The position numbers and the translations under genes were made by a program. The notes below the pieces were generated by a model, which did no database searches, was not told where the DNA came from, and was given only the letters and a program-made list of their open reading frames with translations. Source: Methylobacterium sp. J-076 (GTDB lineage Bacteria; Pseudomonadota; Alphaproteobacteria; Rhizobiales; Beijerinckiaceae). Taken from it: 56,757 nt of DNA. Numbering within the stretch: the first letter of the stretch is position 1; each line of letters begins with the position of its first letter. This document shows, in pieces, positions 8,314-17,918 of this stretch. The stretch spans positions 1 to 56,757 of the forward strand of contig NZ_JAKSXW010000046.1 of the NCBI RefSeq assembly GCF_022829405.1. The letters run 5' to 3'.

Positions 8314-8523
8314 ATGAAGATCAGCGCACGCAACGTCCTCAAGGGGACGGTCGTCTCCATCGACAAGGGCGCCACCACCGCCCACGTGAAGATCGAGATC
8401 AGCCCCGGTCAGGTCGTCACCGCCTCGATCACCAACGAGTCCGTCGACAGCCTGAAGCTCGTCACCGGCGGGCCGGCCTATGCCGTGGTCAAGGCCTCCG
8501 ACGTGATGGTGGCCGTCGACTGA
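8314..8523 (+). CDS. Mop/TOBE-domain molybdate-binding protein (molbindin-like)
   Basis: A 69-residue protein consisting of a single Mop (TOBE) domain: MKISARNVLKGTVVSI at the start, HVKIEISPGQVVTASIT in the centre and a final AVVKASDVMVAVD. Free-standing Mop proteins assemble into hexamers that bind molybdate or tungstate in the cytosol and buffer the oxyanion. No transporter or regulator domain is attached. The gene has GGAG shortly before the ATG. A molybdenum hydroxylase is encoded about 6 kb downstream, which makes local molybdate handling plausible but does not show a link. It lies between the glycosyltransferase promoter and tsaD. Confidence 0.9.
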   Translation: MKISARNVLKGTVVSIDKGATTAHVKIEISPGQVVTASITNESVDSLKLVTGGPAYAVVKASDVMVAVD

Positions 8524-8613
8524 GTGGGGGCAGGGCCGTCCGCCCGGAAGGGGCGGCGGGCCCCGTGCGGAACGAGGTTAAGGATCGATGCCCGATCCCT
8601 GGGAGTCCACCAC

Positions 8614-9669
8614 GTGAAGACCGTGCTCGGCATCGAGACCACCTGCGACGAGACCGCCGCCGCGGTGGTCTCGCTCGATCCCGATGGCACGCCGACCATC
8701 CGCGCCAACGAGGTGCTGAGCCAGATCGCCGAGCACGCGGCCTATGGCGGGGTCGTGCCGGAGATCGCCGCCCGCGCCCATGTGGAGGTGCTGGACCGGC
8801 TGATCGCCCGCGCCCTCGAACGGGCCGGCACGCGCCTCGCCGACCTCGACGGCATCGCCGTGGCGGCCGGCCCCGGGCTGATCGGCGGGGTGCTGGTCGG
8901 CCTCGTCACCGCCAAGACCCTGGCGCTGGTGGCCCACAAGCCCCTGCTCGCCGTCAACCACCTCGAGGCGCACGCCCTCACCGCCCGGCTGACCGACGGG
9001 CTCGACTTCCCCTACCTGCTGCTCCTCGTCTCCGGCGGCCACACCCAGCTCATCGCCGTGCGCGGGGTCGGCGACTACGTGCGGCTGGGCGGCACCATCG
9101 ACGACGCCATCGGCGAGGCCTTCGACAAGGCCGCCAAGCTCCTGGGGCTCGGCTACCCCGGCGGCCCGGAGGTGGAGCGCATGGCGGAGGCGGGCGACCC
9201 CGAGCGGTTCGCCCTGCCCCGGCCGATGCTCGGCCGGCGGGACGCGAACTTCTCCCTCTCCGGCCTCAAGACCGCCCTGCGGATCGAGGCCGAGCGGATC
9301 GCCCCCCTGGCCGAGCGCGACGTGGCGGACCTCTGCGCGGGCTTCCAGGCGGCGGTGGTGGACGTGATCATCGACCGCGCCCGGGTGGCCCTGCGCGGCT
9401 TCTCCGCCGTGGCCGGGCGGCCCACCGCCCTGGTGGCGGCGGGGGGCGTGGCCGCCAACGGGGCGATCCGCCGGGCGCTCGCCGCGCTCGCCGGCGAGGC
9501 GGGCCTGTCCTTCGTCGCCCCGCCCCTGAACCTCTGCGGCGACAACGGCGCGATGATCGCCTGGGCCGGGCTGGAGCGCCTGCGCCTCGGCCTCGTGGAC
9601 GACGTCACCGCCCCCGCCCGCCCCCGCTGGCCCCTGGCGGCCGAGCCCGCGCCGGTCTCGGCGGCATGA
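8614..9669 (+). CDS. tsaD: tRNA N6-threonylcarbamoyladenosine transferase TsaD
   Basis: A 351-residue TsaD (Kae1/YgjD), which transfers the threonylcarbamoyl group from TC-AMP to A37 of ANN-decoding tRNAs together with TsaB and TsaE. Visible signatures are [16 protein letters not shown] at the N-terminus, the metal-binding HLEAH at [11 protein letters not shown], the nucleotide-site [12 protein letters not shown] and the C-terminal [11 protein letters not shown]. The GTG at 8614 was chosen because GGGAG lies eight bases upstream and conserved sequence starts immediately; ATG-initiated alternatives are out of frame. The stop overlaps the next start by ATGA, heading a compact operon with gpsA. 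Confidence 0.97.
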   Translation: MKTVLGIETTCDETAAAVVSLDPDGTPTIRANEVLSQIAEHAAYGGVVPEIAARAHVEVLDRLIARALERAGTRLADLDGIAVAAGPGLIGGVLVGLVTAKTLALVAHKPLLAVNHLEAHALTARLTDGLDFPYLLLLVSGGHTQLIAVRGVGDYVRLGGTIDDAIGEAFDKAAKLLGLGYPGGPEVERMAEAGDPERFALPRPMLGRRDANFSLSGLKTALRIEAERIAPLAERDVADLCAGFQAAVVDVIIDRARVALRGFSAVAGRPTALVAAGGVAANGAIRRALAALAGEAGLSFVAPPLNLCGDNGAMIAWAGLERLRLGLVDDVTAPARPRWPLAAEPAPVSAA

Positions 9670-9986
9670 GCCCGCCCGATCCGCGCGCCGTCTGGCGGGA
9701 CCTCGTGGAGCGCCGCCTGCCCGAGGCGGCCCGGGGCCGCCGGGACTGGCCGGTGCGGCTGGATCACTGCTTCGCCCGCATCCTCCTCGACCATGCCTGC
9801 GGCGGCCCCTGGCGCGACAGCGTCAAGCCGCCCGCCCATGCCAACATGCCGCCGGACCGGCTGGAGGCCGCCATCGCCCTGGGCGAGGCGGTGCTGGCCG
9901 GCACCGCCGACCTGCACGCCCTCAACCGGCGCTCCCTGGCGTGGCGGGGCAAGCTGCGGACCCCCGTGCCGGGCGCCGCTGCATGA
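9666..9986 (+). CDS. Conserved small protein between tsaD and gpsA
   Basis: A 106-residue protein with a well-conserved-looking core: [20 protein letters not shown] and [20 protein letters not shown], ending in RRSLAWRGK. Homologues occur in other Rhizobiales, as I recall, and some records label them GCN5-type acetyltransferases. I see no acetyl-CoA binding motif and the length is too short for a full GNAT domain, so I leave the function open. Its ATG overlaps the tsaD stop and its own stop overlaps the gpsA start, both as ATGA, so translation of all three is probably coupled. The coding call is strong because of those overlaps. Confidence 0.8.
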   Translation: MSPPDPRAVWRDLVERRLPEAARGRRDWPVRLDHCFARILLDHACGGPWRDSVKPPAHANMPPDRLEAAIALGEAVLAGTADLHALNRRSLAWRGKLRTPVPGAAA

Positions 9987-10975
9987 GCGCCCCGGTCAAC
10001 GTCGTCGGCGGGGGGGCCTGGGGCACGGCGCTCGCCAACGCCGCCGCCGCCGCCGGCCATCCCGTGACCCTGTGGCTGCGGGATGCGGAGGCCGCCGCCC
10101 GGATCGAGGCGCAGCGCGAGAACCCGCGCTACCTGCCCGGCGTGCCCCTGCACGCCGCCGTCCGCGCCACCGCGGCGGCGGACGCCCTCGCCGGGGCGCG
10201 GGCGAGCCTCCTCGTCGTCCCCGCCCAGACGTTGCGCGGGGTGCTGGGCCAGCTCGCCGGGCCGCTCGCGACGGCGGGGCCGGCGATCCTCTGCGCCAAG
10301 GGGATCGAGCGCGGCAGCGACAGCTTCATGAGCGCGGTGGCGGCGGAGGTGCTGCCGGTGGGGAGCCCCGTCGCGGTGCTGTCGGGGCCGAGCTTCGCCG
10401 CCGACGTGGCCCGCGGCCTGCCGACCGCCGTGACGCTGGCCTGTGCCGATCCCGGCCTCGCGGCCGCCCTCAGCGCCCTGCTCTCGGGGCCGAGCTTCCG
10501 CCTCTACCACACCGACGACGTGCGCGGCGTCGAGATCGGCGGGGCGGGCAAGAACGTGCTGGCCATCGCCTGCGGGATCGTCGCCGGGCGGGGGCTCGGC
10601 GAGAGCGCCCGGGCGGCGCTGATCGCCCGGGCCTTCGCCGAGCTGATGCGATTCGCGCGTGCCTTTGGCGGGCGGCCGGAGACGTTGATGGGGCTCTCGG
10701 GGCTCGGGGACCTCGTGCTGACGGCGGGCTCGCCGCAATCGCGCAACTTCGCCTTCGGCAGCCGCCTGGGGGCCGGGGCGAGCCCGGAGGCGGCGGCGGG
10801 TGGCAAGCTCGCGGAGGGCGCCTTCACCGCCGCCGCGCTCACCGGCCTCGCCCGGGCACGGGGCATCGAGATGCCGGTGGCCGAGGCGGTGGCCGCCCTG
10901 GTGGCGGGGGAGACCGGCGTCGATGCCGTGGTCGCCAAGCTCCTCGCCAGGCCGCTCCGCGGCGAGAACGATTAA
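9983..10975 (+). CDS. gpsA: NAD(P)-dependent glycerol-3-phosphate dehydrogenase
   Basis: A 330-residue GpsA, which reduces dihydroxyacetone phosphate to sn-glycerol 3-phosphate for phospholipid synthesis. The N-terminal Rossmann motif GGGAWGTALA, the GPSFAADVARG segment, and the catalytic-lysine region EIGGAGKNVLAIACG are all present, with the substrate-binding GLSGLGDLVLT in the C-terminal all-alpha domain. Length is that of the family. The ATG overlaps the preceding stop as ATGA, which fixes the start. It is the third gene in the tsaD operon; a shared intergenic repeat follows before the EVE-domain gene. Confidence 0.97.
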   Translation: MSAPVNVVGGGAWGTALANAAAAAGHPVTLWLRDAEAAARIEAQRENPRYLPGVPLHAAVRATAAADALAGARASLLVVPAQTLRGVLGQLAGPLATAGPAILCAKGIERGSDSFMSAVAAEVLPVGSPVAVLSGPSFAADVARGLPTAVTLACADPGLAAALSALLSGPSFRLYHTDDVRGVEIGGAGKNVLAIACGIVAGRGLGESARAALIARAFAELMRFARAFGGRPETLMGLSGLGDLVLTAGSPQSRNFAFGSRLGAGASPEAAAGGKLAEGAFTAAALTGLARARGIEMPVAEAVAALVAGETGVDAVVAKLLARPLRGEND

Positions 10976-10979
10976 CCCC

Positions 10980-11040
10980 GGGTTCCCATAAGGGCGAGCC
11001 CCTTGGCGGGGTCCAGGGGCGGAGCCCTTCGGAACATCCC
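10980..11040. repeat. Dispersed intergenic repeat, copy 1
   Basis: A segment starting GGGTTCCCATAAGGGCGAGC, between gpsA and the EVE-domain gene, recurs with small changes at 17799-17857. The complementary blocks AAGGGC and GCCCTT let it fold as a hairpin. Confidence 0.65.
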
Positions 11041-11058
11041 GACTGTCATGGGACGACG

Positions 11059-11481
11059 ATGGCGTACTGGTTGTTCAAGTCCGAGCCCGCGACGTGGTCA
11101 TGGGACCAGCAGGTCGCGGCGGGCGCGGGGGGGACGCACTGGAACGGCGTGCGCAACCACCTCGCCAAGAAGCACCTGATGGCGATGCAGGTGGGCGAGC
11201 GCGGCTTCTTCTACCACTCGAACGAGGGGAAGGCCGTGGTGGGCGTGGTGGAGGTGATTCGCCCTTACTACCCCGACCACACCGACGAGACCGGGCGCTT
11301 CGGCATGGTCGATGTGCGGACGGTGGAGCCGATGCGGATCCCGGTGGGTCTCGACGCCATCAAGGCGGAGACCGCCCTCGGGGGCATGGTGCTCGTGAAC
11401 AACTCCCGCCTGTCGGTGCAGCCGGTGAGCGCGGACGAGTGGGCCCTGGTGCGGGCGATGGGGGGATTGGGGGGCGCCTGA
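11059..11481 (+). CDS. EVE domain-containing protein
   Basis: A 140-residue single-domain EVE protein (PUA-like fold). The N-terminal MAYWLFKSEPATWSWD, the HWNGVRNHLAKKHLMAM block, FFYHSNEGKAVVGVVEV and the closing LVNNSRLSVQPVSADEW are characteristic. EVE domains bind modified bases in RNA or DNA; free-standing bacterial members are thought to recognise modified nucleotides, with no settled reaction. It follows tsaD and gpsA, an arrangement seen in many alphaproteobacteria, and TsaD makes a modified base, which gives the context some interest. The ATG gives the usual family start. No other domain is fused. Confidence 0.93.
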   Translation: MAYWLFKSEPATWSWDQQVAAGAGGTHWNGVRNHLAKKHLMAMQVGERGFFYHSNEGKAVVGVVEVIRPYYPDHTDETGRFGMVDVRTVEPMRIPVGLDAIKAETALGGMVLVNNSRLSVQPVSADEWALVRAMGGLGGA

Positions 11482-11560
11482 GGGGTGTCGGCGGGTCGGT
11501 CGCGGCCGGCCGGCTTCCCCTCGATGCGCGGCGCGGTCCGAAAGGGACCGCGGTCCAGCC

Positions 11561-11926
11561 TCAGCGGCGCTGGGCCTTGGCCTTGCGGGCGAGGTAACGG
11601 GCGTCGCGCTGCGCCTTGAGTTCCGCCTGCTTCGCGACGGCGCGCTCCTCGGAGGCGATCCGCTCGGCTTCGACCCGCTCGGCGGCGGCCAGACGTTCGG
11701 CTTCGGCGGCGGCCTCGGCGCGGGCCACTTCGGCCAGCCGGAGGACTTCACGCTCGGCGGCGCGGGTCTCGCGGGCGGCGATCAGGGCGCTGCGGGCGGA
11801 CTGGCGGGCCATCACGGCCGGATCGTCTGCGGTGGGGCGCGCCCGGAAGCGGGCCAGCATCTCGGACCGGGCCTTGGAGGCGGCTTCGAGACGGTCGGTC
11901 AGGGCTTGGCTGTTCTGAAAGCTCAC
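11561..11926 (-). CDS. DUF6481 family alanine/arginine/glutamate-rich protein
   Basis: A 121-residue, highly charged protein beginning MSFQNSQALTDRLEAASKAR and continuing as a long Ala/Arg/Glu-rich helix, ending in basic ARYLARKAKAQRR. It fits DUF6481, a family of unknown function in Rhizobiales. The composition predicts a single long helix or coiled coil with an RNA- or DNA-binding basic tail. It lies downstream of cspA on the same strand, but a strong terminator separates them, so it needs its own promoter or readthrough. Proximity to a cold-shock gene suggests a link to RNA metabolism; that is inference. Confidence 0.8.
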   Translation of the reverse strand: MSFQNSQALTDRLEAASKARSEMLARFRARPTADDPAVMARQSARSALIAARETRAAEREVLRLAEVARAEAAAEAERLAAAERVEAERIASEERAVAKQAELKAQRDARYLARKAKAQRR

Positions 11927-11978
11927 GTATTCTCCAAATCGGACTTGGCTCGGAATCGCCGGCCCGCTGCGTGTCGTT

Positions 11979-12009
11979 AAAAAAAGGAGCCGCTCCGGGT
12001 GGAGCGGCT
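11979..12009 (-). terminator. cspA intrinsic terminator
   Basis: On the minus strand AGCCGCTCC (12009-12001) pairs perfectly with GGAGCGGCT (11996-11988) across a 4-base loop, then CC and seven T residues. A strong Rho-independent terminator 24 bp past the cspA stop. Confidence 0.93.
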
Positions 12010-12032
12010 CTGTCGAGAAGGTCGGCCTGAGA

Positions 12033-12242
12033 TCAGGCTGCGCGGAGCTGGCCGGCGGACTGCTTGCCGCTGCGGCGGTCGGTCTCGAGTTCGAAGGACA
12101 CGCGCTGTCCCTCGTTCAGGGTGCCCATTCCGGCGCGCTCGACGGCGGAGATATGGACGAACACGTCCTGGCCGCCGTCCTCAGGCTGAATGAAGCCGAA
12201 GCCCTTCGTCGCGTTGAACCACTTTACGGTACCGGTCGTCAT
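12033..12242 (-). CDS. cspA: Cold shock protein (CspA family)
   Basis: A 69-residue cold-shock domain protein. [16 protein letters not shown] (RNP1, with KGFGFI) and [13 protein letters not shown] (RNP2, VFVHIS) are intact, so it should bind single-stranded RNA and DNA as a chaperone. The ATG at 12242 begins the usual [10 protein letters not shown]; upstream in-frame codons are not part of the family. A sigma70-like promoter about 150 bp upstream predicts an untranslated leader of about 145 nt, as is usual for cold-inducible csp mRNAs. A perfect terminator follows. Whether it is cold-induced cannot be told from sequence alone. Confidence 0.96.
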   Translation of the reverse strand: MTTGTVKWFNATKGFGFIQPEDGGQDVFVHISAVERAGMGTLNEGQRVSFELETDRRSGKQSAGQLRAA

Positions 12243-12392
12243 GTGGATTGGTCTCGATCTTCGCAGGGTCAAGGGTAGAGGACGCCCGGTCGATGGTACC
12301 GAGCGCAGAGTCGAACGATAGCGAAAGGAGGGAGAGAGCCGCCCCGCGAAGGAACTACGACCCAAAACATCCGAATACGTATCGAGATCTTT

Positions 12393-12421
12393 ATGATAAG
12401 CCCCTGCACGTGATTTGGCAA
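12393..12421 (-). promoter_or_regulatory. cspA promoter with long 5' leader
   Basis: On the minus strand TTGCCA (12421-12416) is 17 bp from TATCAT (12398-12393), a five-of-six -10 match. The predicted start near 12386 leaves a leader of about 145 nt before the cspA ATG, a length typical of cold-shock mRNAs. Confidence 0.65.
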
Positions 12422-12535
12422 GGCGCATCGAAAATAGAGATATCTGTGGGGAATTGCTCGTAATTTCCCGGATCGGGCGCATATGAAGTGGGCTGCATCG
12501 CACGATTTCGTGCCGCGGCATCGAGAGAGGCGTCC

Positions 12536-12694
12536 ATGATCCGTACCCCGAACTTCGGGGCCGCCCAGTCGGTCTCCACCGAAGACTTCAACGATCGGAT
12601 CAAGCGCATCTTCGAGAGGAAGCCCGATCCCAACACGACGTTCGAGCGTCCCGCCGGTTCCGGCGCCCGCAAGACCCGCGTCTTCAAGTCCTGA
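12536..12694 (+). CDS. Small basic protein, 52 residues
   Basis: A 52-residue protein reading [20 protein letters not shown] and ending [10 protein letters not shown] do not recognise the family. Coding potential is supported by a strong Shine-Dalgarno GAGAGAGG six to seven bases before the ATG, by codon bias, and by a plausible short helix [13 protein letters not shown] followed by a basic tail. It is divergent from cspA and shares the intergenic region holding the cspA promoter. An extension to upstream in-frame start codons would add unlikely residues. No membrane segment or signal is seen. Confidence 0.6.
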   Translation: MIRTPNFGAAQSVSTEDFNDRIKRIFERKPDPNTTFERPAGSGARKTRVFKS

Positions 12695-12771
12695 ATGGCC
12701 TTCCTTGCGGGGGGAACGTCCGTCTCGGGCGCCCCGCAGGCACCTCCAGACCGACGAGAACCCGGGACAGG

Positions 12772-13134
12772 ATGCTCGATACACTCAAGAAGGCGTTGCG
12801 CCGGCTGAGCTCGGGCAGCGCCCACGACCGGGCGATGCGGGACGAGGCGGTGGCCCGGGAGGACGGGGTCTTCGCCGGAACGGGCACCGAGCGGGCCCGG
12901 GTGTTCGAATCGGACTACCACGCCGCGGTCGAACTCCTCCGCGTGAGGATGGATGCGGCCCATCCCCCCGCCTGCCACGAGAAGCTGAGCACCGTCGGCG
13001 CGTCGAGCTACGAGTACGGCGAGCGGCGCCTGGCCACCGTCGATGCCGCCTCCACCGCCATCGCGATGGCGCTGCGGGCCGGCGCCACCGTCGAGCAGGC
13101 GGCCGAATCGGGCGCGTCGAGCCTCGGCCTGTAG
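12772..13134 (+). CDS. Hypothetical protein, 120 residues
   Basis: A 120-residue soluble protein with no family I can name. The N-terminus MLDTLKKALRRLSSGSAHDR is an amphipathic basic helix that could associate with membrane or nucleic acid. The centre has RVFESDYHAAVELLRVRMDA and the end a helical ATVDAASTAIAMALRAG. GGGACAGG lies just before the ATG. It follows the 52-residue gene by 77 bp on the same strand and ends 18 bp before the convergent histidine kinase stop. Coding is supported by GC-rich third positions and lack of convincing competitors; function is unknown. Confidence 0.6.
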   Translation: MLDTLKKALRRLSSGSAHDRAMRDEAVAREDGVFAGTGTERARVFESDYHAAVELLRVRMDAAHPPACHEKLSTVGASSYEYGERRLATVDAASTAIAMALRAGATVEQAAESGASSLGL

Positions 13135-13152
13135 CCCGGACACCCCCCTCCC

Positions 13153-14703
<1,551 letters not shown>

Positions 14704-14927
14704 GCGCTTCAGGATGACCGGGATTGACGTAAGCTATTGAGATGACCGGCGAAGGATGCTGCCAAAGTCTTAAGAAGCGACTGCCGCGGCAGGTCTAATC
14801 GTCCGCAATCGGGTGCCGGCACTGTTTACTTCCGATATGTGTGCGGTGGCGCACAGCCCTGAGCCGCCGCGGCGTCTTAGCTGTGGGTTCAGGGTTGGCC
14901 GCAGCCCCGCGCAGACGAAGCCCCGCC

Positions 14928-15383
14928 ATGCCCCAGATCACCATCAATGGCGTGCTGCACGCGATCGACGCCGACCCGGACACGCCGCTCCTGTGGGTGT
15001 TGCGGGACCACGCGGCCCTGACCGGCACGAAATACGGCTGCGGCATCGGCCAGTGCGGCGCCTGCACGGTCCACCTCGATGGGCAGCCGGTGCGCGCCTG
15101 CCAGACCCGCCTCGGCGATGTCGGCACCGCGCCGGTGGCCACCATCGAGGGGGTGACCGGGCGCGTGGCGGACGCGGTGCAGGCGGCGTGGCGCACCCTC
15201 GACGTGGTCCAGTGCGGCTACTGCCAGTCGGGCCAGATCATGTCGGCGATCGGCCTGCTGTCGCGCAACGCCCGCCCGAGCGATGCCGACATCGACGGGG
15301 CCATGGACGGCAACATCTGCCGCTGCGGCACCTACCAGCGCATCCGCGCCGCGATCCACGAGGCGGCCAGCCGCCTCGCCTGA
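14928..15383 (+). CDS. (2Fe-2S)-binding subunit of a molybdenum hydroxylase (IorA-like)
   Basis: A 151-residue small subunit of the xanthine dehydrogenase family, closest in layout to isoquinoline 1-oxidoreductase alpha. Residues about 40-62 carry the plant-ferredoxin-type cluster motif [15 protein letters not shown], and the C-terminal half the second cluster motif [10 protein letters not shown] with CRCGTYQRI. It passes electrons from the molybdopterin subunit to an acceptor, here probably a membrane or cytochrome carrier because no FAD subunit is encoded nearby. The ATG gives [14 protein letters not shown], the normal start. The large subunit follows 99 bp downstream on the same strand. 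Confidence 0.93.
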   Translation: MPQITINGVLHAIDADPDTPLLWVLRDHAALTGTKYGCGIGQCGACTVHLDGQPVRACQTRLGDVGTAPVATIEGVTGRVADAVQAAWRTLDVVQCGYCQSGQIMSAIGLLSRNARPSDADIDGAMDGNICRCGTYQRIRAAIHEAASRLA

Positions 15384-15482
15384 CCGGCCCGCGGTGCGAA
15401 GGCTCCGGCCCCCCCTCGCGGGCGGTCGGGCCCCATCGCCCGGGACGATTCCCCCCACGGTCATGACCGGAGCATCGCCGCA

Positions 15483-17678
15483 ATGCTGACCATCCGTCGG
15501 CCGAACCAGCCCCCCGCCGCCCCCCGGCCGAACCGCCGGGGCTTCCTGGCCGGGGCCGGGGCCATCGTCGTGGCCTTCCGCCTGGAGGCCGGCCCCGCCC
15601 GCGCCGCCGGGCTCGAGCCGGCCGGGATCGCCCCCCAGCCCAACGCCTTCGTGCGCATCGGCGCCGACGACACCGTGACCGTGGTGATCAAGCACCTCGA
15701 CATGGGCCAGGGCAACACGACCGGCCTCGCCACGATCCTCGCCGACGAGCTCGGCGCCGACTGGTCGCGGGTGCGCACCGCGTTCGCCCCCGCCGACGCC
15801 AAGCTCTACGCCAACCTGCTGATGGGCCCGATCCAGGGCACGGGCGGCTCCACGGCGGTGGCCAATTCCTGGGTCCAGCTGCGCAAGGCCGGCGCGGCGG
15901 CGCGCGAGATGCTGGTGGCGGCCGCCGCCTTCCAGTGGAAGGTGCCGGTGGCCGAGATCACCGTGGCGGAGGGCGTGGTCCGCCATGCCCCCTCGAACCG
16001 GCAGGCCCGGTTCGGGGAGCTCGCCGCCTCGGCGGCCACCCTGCCCGTCCCGGCCGAGCCCCGGCTGAAGGACCCGAGCGAGTGGCGCCTCATCGGGCAG
16101 AAGGTCCCCCGCCTCGATTCCGTGGCGAAGACCGACGGCTCGGCGGTCTACGCCCTCGACATCCGCCGGCCGGGGCAGGTGACGGCGGTGATCGCCCGCC
16201 CCCCCCGCTTCGGCGGCACGGTGAAGGGGTTCGACGGGGCGCAGGCGCGCAAGGTGCCGGGCGTCCTCGACGTGGTGCAGGTCCCCTCCGGGGTGGCGGT
16301 GATCGCCAGGGACACGTGGTCGGCGATGCAGGGCCGCAAGGCGCTGACGGTGGAGTGGGACGAGTCCGCCGCCGAGACCCGCTCGTCGGAGGCGATCCTG
16401 GCCGAGTACCGGGAGCGGGCCAAGGCGCCCGGCCTCACCGCCTCCACTCGGGGCGATCCGGGCGCGGCCCTGAAAGGGGCGGCCAAGGTGATCGAGGCCG
16501 AGTTCACCTTCCCCTACCTCGCCCACGCGGCGATGGAGCCCCTGAACGCGACGATCGAGCGGGCCGAGGACGGCGGCTACGACGTCCACGCGGGCTTCCA
16601 GTTCCAGACCGTCGAGCAGGCGACCATGGCCGCCGTGCTCGGGGTGACGCCCGACCGGGTCCGCCTGCACACCCACTGGGCCGGGGGCTCCTTCGGCCGG
16701 CGGGCGACGCCCACGGCGGATTACGCCGCCGAGACCGCCGCGGTGTTCAAGGCCACGGGGGAGAAGGCGCCGGTCCACCTCGTCTGGACCCGCGAGGACG
16801 ACATGACCGGCGGGTACTACCGGCCGAGCGTGCTCCACCGGGTCCGGGCCGGCATCGACGCGAAGGGCGCGGTGGTGGGCTGGGACCATGTGATGGTCGG
16901 CAAGTCGATCATGATCGGCTCGCCCTTCGAGGCGATGATCGTGAAGAACGGCATCGACGCCACCACCGTCGAGGGGGCCTCGGACACGCCCTACGCCCTG
17001 CCCGCCTACCGCTTCGGCGTCCATAACGGGCGCGAGGGCGTGCCGGTGCTGTGGTGGCGCTCGGTCGGCCACAGCCACACCGCCCACGTCATGGAGGTGA
17101 TGATCGACGACCTCGCCCATGCGGCCGGCGCCGATCCCGTCGCCTACCGGCTCGCGCTGCTGACCAACGCCCCGCGGCTGGCGGGCGTCCTGCGCCGCGC
17201 CGCGGACGAGGCCGGCTGGGGCGGGGCGCAGGCCAAGGGCAGCGGCCTCGGGGTCGCCGTCCACGAATCGTTCGGCTCCTACGTCGCCATGGTGGCGCAG
17301 GTGAGCGTGGGCCAGGGCCATGTGAAGGTGGAGCGGATCGTCGCGGCGGTGGATGTCGGCGTGGCGGTGAACCCGGACGTGATCCGGGCGCAGGTCGAGG
17401 GGGCGGTGGGCTTCGCCCTGTCCTCGGTGCTGCGCAACCGCATCACCCTGAAGGACGGGCAGGTGCAGGAGGCGAATTTCGATGCCTACGAGCCGACCCG
17501 GATGAGCGAGATGCCGCGCGTCGAGGTCCACATCGTGCCGAGCACGGCGGCGCCGACCGGCATCGGCGAGCCCGGCGTGCCGGTGCTGGCGCCGGCCATC
17601 GCCAACGCGGTCTTCGCCGCCAGCGGCCAGCGCCTGCGCTCCCTGCCCCTCGACCTGTCGGGGCTGAAGGGCGCGTGA
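15483..17678 (+). CDS. Molybdopterin-binding subunit, xanthine dehydrogenase family (IorB-like)
   Basis: A 731-residue large subunit. The N-terminus contains NRRGFLAGAGAIVVAF, a twin-arginine (Tat) signal, so the folded, cofactor-loaded enzyme is probably exported to the periplasm with the IorA-like partner riding along. Aldehyde-oxidase-type motifs include AGGSFGRRATPTADY near the molybdenum site and GIGEPGVPVLAPAIANAVF, whose glutamate is the catalytic base in the family. Substrates of relatives are N-heterocycles or aldehydes; the actual substrate is unknown. The arrangement of small Fe-S subunit plus single large Tat-exported subunit, without FAD subunit, is typical of IorAB-like enzymes. 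A strong terminator follows. Confidence 0.92.
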   Translation: MLTIRRPNQPPAAPRPNRRGFLAGAGAIVVAFRLEAGPARAAGLEPAGIAPQPNAFVRIGADDTVTVVIKHLDMGQGNTTGLATILADELGADWSRVRTAFAPADAKLYANLLMGPIQGTGGSTAVANSWVQLRKAGAAAREMLVAAAAFQWKVPVAEITVAEGVVRHAPSNRQARFGELAASAATLPVPAEPRLKDPSEWRLIGQKVPRLDSVAKTDGSAVYALDIRRPGQVTAVIARPPRFGGTVKGFDGAQARKVPGVLDVVQVPSGVAVIARDTWSAMQGRKALTVEWDESAAETRSSEAILAEYRERAKAPGLTASTRGDPGAALKGAAKVIEAEFTFPYLAHAAMEPLNATIERAEDGGYDVHAGFQFQTVEQATMAAVLGVTPDRVRLHTHWAGGSFGRRATPTADYAAETAAVFKATGEKAPVHLVWTREDDMTGGYYRPSVLHRVRAGIDAKGAVVGWDHVMVGKSIMIGSPFEAMIVKNGIDATTVEGASDTPYALPAYRFGVHNGREGVPVLWWRSVGHSHTAHVMEVMIDDLAHAAGADPVAYRLALLTNAPRLAGVLRRAADEAGWGGAQAKGSGLGVAVHESFGSYVAMVAQVSVGQGHVKVERIVAAVDVGVAVNPDVIRAQVEGAVGFALSSVLRNRITLKDGQVQEANFDAYEPTRMSEMPRVEVHIVPSTAAPTGIGEPGVPVLAPAIANAVFAASGQRLRSLPLDLSGLKGA

Positions 17679-17753
17679 GGAAACGCACGGCGGCCCTGCC
17701 GGGGCGGGCGTAAGCCTGGATCGCCTTCCCCCAAGGCAAGAGACCCGACTGAC

Positions 17754-17786
17754 AACGGCGCGGCGCGACACCGCGCCGTTTCTTTT
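17754..17786 (+). terminator. Terminator of the molybdenum hydroxylase operon
   Basis: AACGGCGCGG and CCGCGCCGTT form a perfect 10-bp stem with a 7-base loop, followed by TTTCTTTTT. It starts 75 bp after the large-subunit stop. Confidence 0.9.
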
Positions 17787-17798
17787 TGCGGATCTCAT

Positions 17799-17857
17799 GG
17801 GTTCCCAAAGGGCGAGCCCTTTGGTGAGGTCTCGGGGCAAGGCCCCGGGAATGTCCC
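17799..17857. repeat. Dispersed intergenic repeat, copy 2
   Basis: Starts GGGTTCCCAAAGGGCGAGCC and matches 10980-11040. Its interior holds GGGGC-AAG-GCCCC, a short hairpin. It lies between the hydroxylase terminator and the glycosylase gene. Confidence 0.65.
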
Positions 17858-17918
17858 GCAGGGCTCCGCCCCGCACCCGCCGGAGGGCTCGCCCTCCGGG
17901 ATCCCCGGTTCTGTCGTC

